Shown in pieces: positions 7,019 to 11,326 of a stretch of 11,326 nucleotides of DNA (position 1 is the first letter of the stretch; each line of letters starts with the position of its first letter). Origin of the DNA: CAZCZR01 sp964503455 (GTDB lineage Bacteria; Bacillota; Clostridia; UBA1381). The stretch lies in contig CAZCZR010000057.1 in assembly GCA_964503455.1 (NCBI GenBank), forward strand, positions 1 to 11,326. The letters run 5' to 3'. Both the position numbers and the translations under genes were made by a program. The notes under the pieces are model-generated. The model did not search any database and was not told the DNA's origin. It saw only the letters and a list, made by a program, of their open reading frames with translations.

Positions 7019-8485
7019 ATGGAGGATAAATTTGCAAGAATCGGACTGACCTTTGACGACGTGCTGCTCGTGCCGCAGGCTTCGGAGGTTACGCCGAATG
7101 AGATCAAACTTGAAACAAAGCTTACAAAGGATATAAAGCTAAACATTCCTCTGATGAGTTCCGCGATGGACACCGTTACGGAATCGGCTATGGCGATAGC
7201 TATGGCGCGTGAGGGCGGTATCGGAATTATACACAAGAACATGACTATCGAGGAACAGGCGGCGGAGGTGGATAAGGTAAAACGTTCGGAAAACGGCGTT
7301 ATAGCAAATCCGTTCTCACTGTCGAAGGATCACACGCTTAAGGACGCGGACGCGCTTATGAGCAGATACAGAATATCGGGTGTTCCTATCTGCGATGACG
7401 AAAATAAGCTTATCGGAATAATCACCAACCGCGATCTTCGCTTCGAGACCGACTATACAAGAAAAATTTCCGAGGTAATGACCTCCGAGGGGCTTGTGAC
7501 CGCGCCCGAAGGCACAGACCTTAAAAAAGCGCAGGACATACTGTCGCACCATAAGGTGGAAAAGCTGCCGATCGTTGATGACAGCGGTCATCTGAAAGGA
7601 CTTATCACCATAAAGGATATTGAAAAGGCCGTTCAGTACCCGAACTCGGCAAGAGATCGCCATGACAGGCTTTTGGCGGGCGCCGCCATAGGCGTTACGC
7701 AGGACTGTCTTGAAAGGGTGGAGGCTTTATACCGCGCAGGCGTGGACATTGTCTGCCTTGACTCGGCTCACGGTCATTCCAAGAACATAATTACAAAGAT
7801 AAAGGAAATAAAACACTCATTCCCCGATCTTCCGGTGATCGCCGGCAATATCGCCACGGGCGAGGCGGCGAAGGCGCTTATCGACGCGGGAGTGGACTGC
7901 ATCAAGGTCGGCATAGGCCCCGGCTCCATATGTACGACAAGAGTTGTCGCCGGTATAGGCGTGCCGCAGATCACGGCGGTGTATGACGCGTCAAGAGTGG
8001 CAAGAGAGTACGGCATACCCGTTATCGCGGACGGCGGCATCAAGTATTCGGGCGATATAGTAAAGGCTATCGCCGCGGGCGGCGACGTTATAATGCTCGG
8101 AAGTCTGCTTGCCGGCTGTGACGAGGCGCCGGGCGATTTCGAGATATTCCAGGGCAGACGCTTCAAGGTATATCGCGGCATGGGATCGCTTGCGGCCATG
8201 GAAAAAGGCTCCAAGGACAGATACTTCCAGACAGGCTCGAAAAAGCTTGTTCCCGAAGGCGTTGAGGGACGCGTTCCCTACAAGGGTCCCCTCTCGGACA
8301 CTGTGTTCCAGCTTCTCGGCGGTATCAGGAGCGGTATGGGTTACTGCGGAACGCCGACAATATCCGACCTTCAGGAAAACGGCAAGTTTATCCGCATAAC
8401 GGGCGCGGGCCTTAAAGAAAGCCATCCCCACGATATTTATATCACAAAGGAAGCTCCCAACTACAGCTATTCAAATCAGGGCTGA
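7019..8485 (+). CDS. guaB: Inosine-5'-monophosphate dehydrogenase
   Basis: Oxidises IMP to XMP with NAD+, the committed and rate-limiting step to GMP. The 488-residue product has the (beta/alpha)8 barrel split by two CBS domains at about 95-150 and 155-210, where adenine or guanine nucleotides can act in other bacteria. The catalytic loop GIGPGSICTTR (298-308) contains nucleophile C305. The later R401-Y402 in SKDRYFQ is the expected Arg-Tyr dyad that activates water, followed by the mobile flap region EGVEGRVPYKG (413-423). The ATG at 7019 is chosen over an in-frame GTG at 6995 because AGGGG (7006-7010) lies 8 nt upstream and the N-terminus MEDKFARIGLTFDDVLL is typical. It has its own promoter and terminator. 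(p)ppGpp is known to lower GTP synthesis in Firmicutes, so its position after an alarmone synthetase is fitting. Confidence 0.98.
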   Translation: MEDKFARIGLTFDDVLLVPQASEVTPNEIKLETKLTKDIKLNIPLMSSAMDTVTESAMAIAMAREGGIGIIHKNMTIEEQAAEVDKVKRSENGVIANPFSLSKDHTLKDADALMSRYRISGVPICDDENKLIGIITNRDLRFETDYTRKISEVMTSEGLVTAPEGTDLKKAQDILSHHKVEKLPIVDDSGHLKGLITIKDIEKAVQYPNSARDRHDRLLAGAAIGVTQDCLERVEALYRAGVDIVCLDSAHGHSKNIITKIKEIKHSFPDLPVIAGNIATGEAAKALIDAGVDCIKVGIGPGSICTTRVVAGIGVPQITAVYDASRVAREYGIPVIADGGIKYSGDIVKAIAAGGDVIMLGSLLAGCDEAPGDFEIFQGRRFKVYRGMGSLAAMEKGSKDRYFQTGSKKLVPEGVEGRVPYKGPLSDTVFQLLGGIRSGMGYCGTPTISDLQENGKFIRITGAGLKESHPHDIYITKEAPNYSYSNQG

Positions 8486-8516
8486 TAATACGCAAATCAT
8501 ACAGCAAAGAAAATAC

Positions 8517-8550
8517 AAAACCACCGGCGCAAACAGGCTCCGGTGGTTTT
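8517..8550 (+). terminator. Intrinsic terminator of guaB
   Basis: AAAACCACCGG (8517-8527) pairs perfectly with CCGGTGGTTTT (8540-8550) around a 12-nt loop, giving an 11-bp stem with a GC-rich core and a T-run on its 3' side. The A-run on the 5' side means it could also stop minus-strand transcription. Confidence 0.85.
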
Positions 8551-8570
8551 CATTTCTGAATAATATATAG

Positions 8571-8630
8571 AAATCCGGCGCAAAAGCACGGGATTTTCGG
8601 CATAATGCGAAAAATGACCCGCTTTCGCGG
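8571..8630 (+). repeat. Two small hairpins between guaB terminator and the orphan promoter
   Basis: AAATCC (8571-8576) can pair with GGATTT (8591-8596), and CCGC (8619-8622) with GCGG (8627-8630) around TTTC. Both are short and may be chance. Otherwise 8551-8648 contains no recognisable gene or site. Confidence 0.2.
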
Positions 8631-8648
8631 CTTAATTGAAAAAAATGC

Positions 8649-8677
8649 TTGACAAAATCGGCTTTTGGTACTACAAT
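8649..8677 (+). promoter_or_regulatory. Consensus promoter with no protein gene behind it
   Basis: TTGACA (8649-8654), a perfect -35 box, is 17 bp from TACAAT (8672-8677), one mismatch from consensus. Transcription would start near 8684 and run toward the 3' end of the convergent DtxR-type gene, reaching a terminator by 8815. Its strength, without a downstream gene, points to a small RNA. Confidence 0.7.
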
Positions 8678-8683
8678 ATGCGT

Positions 8684-8816
8684 GTAAGCGGAGAAGATCC
8701 GCGCGTGACAATTTTACCTCCCGTTACGGCAGATCCTGCGCTTACGATTACTCTCTCTTTTTAATATATTTTTTAGTCAAAGAAACGCTCTTTTAACCCC
8801 TTAGAGCGTTTTTTTC
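8684..8816 (+). ncRNA. Candidate stand-alone small RNA, family not recognised
   Basis: The segment is bounded by a consensus promoter and a strong terminator, and holds no well-supported protein gene. Its first 62 nt are closed by a 7-bp stem, GTAAGCG (8684-8690) with CGCTTAC (8739-8745). Inside, CGTGAC (8704-8709) can pair with GTTACG (8723-8728) using one G-U pair, leaving a pyrimidine-rich loop with CCUCCC. That loop is complementary to a Shine-Dalgarno sequence, a common feature of trans-acting regulators in Firmicutes. Alternative hairpins GCGGA/TCCGC (8688-8692, 8698-8702) and GCAG/CTGC (8729-8732, 8736-8739) compete with parts of the outer stem. It lacks the conserved apical motif of signal recognition particle RNA and is short for 6S RNA. 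The start and end are inferred; expression is unproven. Confidence 0.45.
8783..8815 (+). terminator. Terminator of the candidate small RNA, probably bidirectional
   Basis: AAACGCTCT (8783-8791) pairs with AGAGCGTTT (8803-8811) around an 11-nt loop, and a seven-T run covers 8809-8815. On the plus strand it is a good intrinsic terminator. On the minus strand it lies about 24 nt after the stop codon of the DtxR-type gene and has a weaker, interrupted U-tract, so it may serve both transcripts. Confidence 0.8.
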
Positions 8817-8834
8817 CGATTTAGAGCCGTATGA

Positions 8835-9227
8835 TTACAGACTCATCATCTTTTTTATATCCTCCATGCGTCCGACATATTCTTTCAGGCGCGAGAAGGT
8901 TTCCTCCGAAATACAATGCTCTATCCGGCAGGCGTCCTCGGCGGCGGTTTCACGGCATACGCCAATCTTTACAAGCGCGTCAGCCAGAAACACATGGCGC
9001 TCGTAGGTCTTTTCGGCGATTTCCTTTCCCGATTCGGTCAGGGTTATAAAGCCGTTTTCATCCATATTTATATAGCCGTTGGTGCGGAAATTTTTCATTG
9101 CGACGCTGACGCTCGGCTTGGTGAAATTCAGCTCCCGCGCTATATCTATCGAACGCACCGACCCTTTTTGCTTTTGTATCATCAGTATAGCCTCAAGATA
9201 ATTTTCGGCCGACTCCTGTATTTTCAT
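8835..9227 (-). CDS. DtxR/MntR-family metal-dependent transcriptional regulator
   Basis: A 130-residue metal-activated repressor: N-terminal winged helix (about 1-70, with the helix-turn-helix around SIDIARELNFTKPSVSVAMKNF) followed by the dimerisation and metal domain (about 70-130). There is no C-terminal SH3-like domain, as in MntR. Candidate metal ligands are mixed. H78 matches a conserved family histidine. C100, E103 and H104 in ACRIEH match C102, E105 and H106 of DtxR, whereas MntR has Glu at the Cys position. At the N-terminus, N9 occupies the place of MntR D8 or DtxR M10, while E12 matches MntR E11. Iron or manganese specificity therefore cannot be assigned. The ATG at 9227 has GGGAG about 10 nt upstream. 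It diverges from the GntR operon, and no transporter gene is next to it in this window. Confidence 0.9.
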   Translation of the reverse strand: MKIQESAENYLEAILMIQKQKGSVRSIDIARELNFTKPSVSVAMKNFRTNGYINMDENGFITLTESGKEIAEKTYERHVFLADALVKIGVCRETAAEDACRIEHCISEETFSRLKEYVGRMEDIKKMMSL

Positions 9228-9259
9228 ATATGTTTCGCTCCCTGAAATATCAACAATTC

Positions 9260-9312
9260 ACAGCAGGGGCGGATATTACCCGCCCGATGTCCGGATTGCT
9301 CGCCGCTGCTGT
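9260..9312 (-). promoter_or_regulatory. Structured 5' leader of the DtxR-type gene
   Basis: Within the roughly 110-nt leader, ACAGCAG (plus 9260-9266) pairs with CTGCTGT (9306-9312), and GGGCGG (9267-9272) pairs with CCGCCC (9280-9285) around a 7-nt loop, leaving a 20-nt one-sided bulge. A competing fold extends the outer stem through GGCG (9268-9271) with CGCC (9301-9304), which would break the inner hairpin. The element ends about 30 nt before the start codon, near the ribosome binding site. No T-run follows, so if it regulates, translation or RNA stability is more likely than termination. It matches no riboswitch class that I recognise. Confidence 0.45.
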
Positions 9313-9345
9313 CTTGCGGTACTTAAAAATCAATGTATTTCTTAT

Positions 9346-9374
9346 ATTATAGCATTTTTGCACAGGTTTTTCAA
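9346..9374 (-). promoter_or_regulatory. Promoter of the DtxR-type gene
   Basis: On the minus strand, TTGAAA (plus 9369-9374) and TATAAT (9346-9351) are 17 bp apart, with TGC directly before the -10 as an extended element. The start point near 9340 gives a leader of about 110 nt. An 8-bp perfect inverted repeat, TTTTTCAA (9367-9374) and TTGAAAAA (9381-9388), covers the -35 box and could be an operator. Confidence 0.8.
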
Positions 9375-9414
9375 GTGCATTTGAAAAAAAATTCAACATT
9401 TTTCAAAAAAACCG

Positions 9415-9443
9415 TTGACAAAAGAGAGTACATAGTATATACT
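9415..9443 (+). promoter_or_regulatory. Promoter of the GntR-ABC operon
   Basis: TTGACA (9415-9420) is a perfect -35 box, 17 bp from TATACT (9438-9443). The -10 box is inside the left palindrome of the duplicated operator, so a bound repressor would directly block RNA polymerase. Confidence 0.85.
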
Positions 9444-9470
9444 GTATATAAATAATATATACAGTATATA
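9436..9470 (+). promoter_or_regulatory. Duplicated palindromic operator, probably for the GntR regulator
   Basis: TATATACTGTATATA (9436-9450) and TATATACAGTATATA (9456-9470) are each perfect 7-1-7 palindromes and exact reverse complements of each other, separated by AATAA. Their centres, 9443 and 9463, are 20 bp apart, about two helical turns, so two repressor dimers could bind the same face. The first site covers the -10 box and the second lies at and after the start point. Position and symmetry fit autorepression by the adjacent GntR protein; the pairing of protein and site is inferred. Confidence 0.75.
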
Positions 9471-9504
9471 AAGTTTAGCAAGGACATACGGGGGAGGAAT
9501 AGAG

Positions 9505-9876
9505 TTGAAAATATTAATATCAAACATATCCGATGTTCCGATATACCGTCAGATCGCGGAGGCGGTAAAGGAGGAGATACTGTCGGGCGGCATGGGCGAG
9601 GGAGACGCGCTGCCGTCGATACGGTCTTTGGCGGGAGAGCTTTCGGTAAGCGTGATAACGGCGAAAAAAGCGTATGAGGAGCTTGAAGCGGCGGGATACA
9701 TAAACGCGATGCAGGGCAAAGGCTTTTTTGTATCGCCGAGGAGCCGTGAGCTTGCGAGGGAGCATAGGCGATCGCTTATAGAGCAGCACATTTTATCTGC
9801 CGCCGACGCCGCGAAAGCGGCGGGAATGTCAAAGGAGGAATTTGCGCAGACGGCGCGGGATTTATGGGATCTGTAA
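9505..9876 (+). CDS. GntR-family transcriptional regulator, YtrA type
   Basis: A 123-residue regulator with a GntR winged helix: PIYRQIAEAVKEEILSG (12-28), then LPSIRSLAGELSVSVITAKKAYEELEAAGYI (36-66) holding the recognition helix, and the wing GKGFFV (71-76). Only a short helical C-terminal tail of about 45 residues follows instead of a ligand-binding domain, which defines the YtrA subgroup. Such proteins usually repress an ABC transporter operon beginning with their own gene and often respond to cell-envelope antibiotics. The start is TTG at 9505, supported by GGGGGAGG (9490-9497) 7 nt upstream and by the lack of a better in-frame ATG. The ATPase gene begins 17 nt after its stop. The inducer is unknown. 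Confidence 0.92.
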   Translation: MKILISNISDVPIYRQIAEAVKEEILSGGMGEGDALPSIRSLAGELSVSVITAKKAYEELEAAGYINAMQGKGFFVSPRSRELAREHRRSLIEQHILSAADAAKAAGMSKEEFAQTARDLWDL

Positions 9877-9893
9877 ATCGGGGAGGAATTTGC

Positions 9894-10757
9894 ATGGAAG
9901 AAAATATTTTAAGGATAACGGATTTTAAAAAGAGGTACAAAAATTTTACCCTTGATATACCGCTGCTTGAAGTAAAGCGCGGCTGTATTACGGGACTTAT
10001 CGGCAGGAACGGCGCCGGAAAGACGACGCTTATCCGCGCGGCTGCCGGAATGAGCGGCTTTGAGGGCGATATTGAGATACTCGGTATGCACCTGCCGCGT
10101 GATGCCAAGCGCGTAAAGACGCATATAGGCGCGGCGCTGACGAAGGGCGTTTTAATAAGCGAGCTGAGTCTTGAAGGAACGGAAAAGGCGATAGCGCCGT
10201 TTTATCCCGCATGGGATTCTCAGGCTTACCGGCGGTATGCCGAAAGGTTCGGTCTGGATATGAAAAGGAAACTAAAGACCTTTTCCGACGGTATGCTGGC
10301 AAAGGCGGCATTGACGGTGGCGCTGTCGCATCGTGCCGAGCTTATCATACTCGACGAGCCGTCGGCGGGACTTGACCCGATGGCGCGGGAGGATCTGATG
10401 AAGGCGCTTACGGAGGCGATGAACGATGATACGGCGGTGATAGTGTCAACGCATATAACCTCGGACCTTGACAGGGTAGCTGACCGCATAGTTATGCTTG
10501 ACGGCGGCAGAGTTGTGATAGACGATGAAAAGGACGCGCTGCTTGAATCGCACTGCGTGATACGCGGCGGCGCGGAGGAGCTTGCGGGCGTAAAGGAGAA
10601 GCTTATAGCGTATACCGAGAACGCGTACTCGTTCGAGGGACTTATAAAAAGGCGGGAGCTTGCGTCTGTTACGGGCGATTTCAGGATAGAGAAGCCCTCG
10701 GTGGAGATGATAATGAAAATGTATTCAAAAGCAAGGGAGGCGTGCAAAAATGCTTAA
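9894..10757 (+). CDS. ABC transporter ATP-binding protein, YtrB-like
   Basis: The 287-residue ATPase of an ABC-2 type system. Walker A is GRNGAGKT (37-44), Walker B LIILDE (150-155), followed by the D-loop SAGLD (157-161) and switch histidine H187 in STH. The signature motif is degenerate: SDGM (131-134) replaces SGGQ. No glutamine is seen where the Q-loop is expected (IGAALTKGVLISEL, 78-91). Deviating signatures are known in YtrB- and EcsA-like ATPases, so activity is still likely. The C-terminal extension (about 205-287) ends in PSVEMIMKMY, typical of this group. The ATG at 9894 is chosen over one at 9864 because GGGAGG (9881-9886) lies 7 nt upstream and the earlier one overlaps the gntR end. 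The 3' end overlaps the permease gene by 8 nt. Exported or sensed substrate is unknown. Confidence 0.92.
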   Translation: MEENILRITDFKKRYKNFTLDIPLLEVKRGCITGLIGRNGAGKTTLIRAAAGMSGFEGDIEILGMHLPRDAKRVKTHIGAALTKGVLISELSLEGTEKAIAPFYPAWDSQAYRRYAERFGLDMKRKLKTFSDGMLAKAALTVALSHRAELIILDEPSAGLDPMAREDLMKALTEAMNDDTAVIVSTHITSDLDRVADRIVMLDGGRVVIDDEKDALLESHCVIRGGAEELAGVKEKLIAYTENAYSFEGLIKRRELASVTGDFRIEKPSVEMIMKMYSKAREACKNA

Positions 10758-11325
10758 GGTGATAGGATTTGAGCTGCGCTCATGCCGTGCGGTGCTGATA
10801 TGGGCGGCGGTGTATTATCTGATATTTTCGCTTGCGCTGAACTCCGCCATGGGAGCGATGGTCATGATGACGGTGTACATATATGTTGTGGGAACCTTGC
10901 AGTCGGGCAATCACAGGGGTATGCTCAGGATGCTGCCCGTGACGCATACCGAAACGGTGCTTTCGGTGTATGCGGTTGCGTTTATCATAATGGCTGCCGA
11001 TTTTCTGATAGGAATTGCCGCGCAGACGGTAAGCGGGATATTTTACAAGAGCGCTGACTTCGGAATTATGGCGGAGAATTTCGCGGCGGCGGTACCCGCG
11101 TCGGTGCTTTTGACGGCGGTGTCCATGCCGCTGTGCCTGCTGCTCGGATACAGAAATTATATGAGGATAATAATGATAATAGTATGGATCGGCGGCGGCT
11201 TTAGTATGATGGCAATCGGCGAGGAGCTTCCGATATGCGCGGTTTGCGCCGTACTGTCGGCGGCGGCGCTGATCGCGGCGGCGGTATCGGTGCCGTTGTC
11301 TGTGAGGATAATGAAGCGTGAATAG
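10750..11325 (+). CDS. ABC-2 family transporter permease
   Basis: A 191-residue membrane protein with six likely transmembrane segments, at about residues 14-30, 31-50, 70-92, 110-130, 138-155 and 160-185. The segment GMLRMLPVTHTETVLSVY (57-74) after the second helix resembles the LPVSRKEIV-type motif of small ABC-2 permeases encoded with YtrB-like ATPases. It should be the membrane partner of the preceding ATPase; the 8-nt overlap supports translational coupling. There is no distinct ribosome binding site gap, but AGGGAGG at 10735-10741 lies 8 nt before the ATG. The gene is complete, ending one base before the window edge. A second permease may follow in the unseen sequence, since YtrA-type operons often encode more than one. 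Confidence 0.85.
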   Translation: MLKVIGFELRSCRAVLIWAAVYYLIFSLALNSAMGAMVMMTVYIYVVGTLQSGNHRGMLRMLPVTHTETVLSVYAVAFIIMAADFLIGIAAQTVSGIFYKSADFGIMAENFAAAVPASVLLTAVSMPLCLLLGYRNYMRIIMIIVWIGGGFSMMAIGEELPICAVCAVLSAAALIAAAVSVPLSVRIMKRE

Positions 11326-11326
11326 A

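Noticed and set aside
8684..8745. Signal recognition particle RNA
   Set aside because: The conserved apical GGAAG...AGCAGG-type motif of domain IV is absent, and the stems do not build the long single hairpin expected.
8831..9049. Plus-strand open frames antisense to the DtxR-type gene
   Set aside because: The minus-strand product has clear family motifs and a promoter; the plus-strand frames have neither, and a terminator precedes them.
1..11326. CRISPR array, prophage, insertion sequence, tRNA or rRNA
   Set aside because: No regularly spaced repeats, transposase or phage-like proteins, cloverleaf folds or rRNA segments were seen on either strand.

Overview
The window looks like a chromosomal segment of a low-to-mid GC Firmicute, most likely an uncultured member of the Clostridia. 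The clues are strong GGGAGG-type ribosome binding sites, textbook sigma-A promoters in AT-rich gaps, protein families typical of that class (a YtrA-type GntR regulator with its ABC transporter, a RelQ-like small alarmone synthetase, a short DtxR-type regulator, a DHHW-family secreted protein) and frequent ATA isoleucine codons. No phage, insertion sequence, CRISPR, tRNA or rRNA signal is seen. Species cannot be named from the sequence alone.

Layout. (1) 1-1208, minus strand: argininosuccinate synthase argG, cut by the window's left edge, with a strong promoter. (2) 1364-1855, plus: ruvC, diverging from argG. (3) 1976-6878, plus: a tightly packed five-gene run behind one strong promoter. It encodes a secreted DHHW/AlgX-like protein with a copper-amine-oxidase-type N-terminal domain, murC, an ArsR/SmtB metal sensor, a small (p)ppGpp synthetase and a tRNA-dihydrouridine synthase. 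Three of the junctions suggest coupling: 16 nt between DHHW and murC, an ATGA overlap between murC and arsR, and a 14-nt overlap between the synthetase and dus. (4) 7019-8485, plus: guaB (IMP dehydrogenase) with its own promoter and a strong terminator. (5) 8486-8834: a gene-poor stretch holding a consensus promoter, a foldable ~130-nt segment and a terminator with no gene behind it, so a candidate stand-alone small RNA. (6) 8835-9227, minus: a DtxR/MntR-family regulator with a long structured leader. (7) 9505-11325, plus: a YtrA-type GntR repressor, an ABC ATPase and an ABC-2 permease forming one operon. Its promoter carries two copies of a near-identical 15-bp palindrome, one over the -10 box.

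How the genes fit. The central operon joins envelope synthesis (murC, plus a secreted acyl-transfer or esterase-like protein), metal sensing, alarmone synthesis and tRNA modification. guaB immediately downstream makes the guanine nucleotide precursor that alarmone synthetases consume and that (p)ppGpp limits in Firmicutes. The right-hand block has two divergent regulators sharing one control region. No single wholly new system is proven. The best leads are the orphan small-RNA locus, the fused secreted protein next to murC, the two-site metal sensor in an alarmone operon, the duplicated operator, and the structured leader of the DtxR-type gene.
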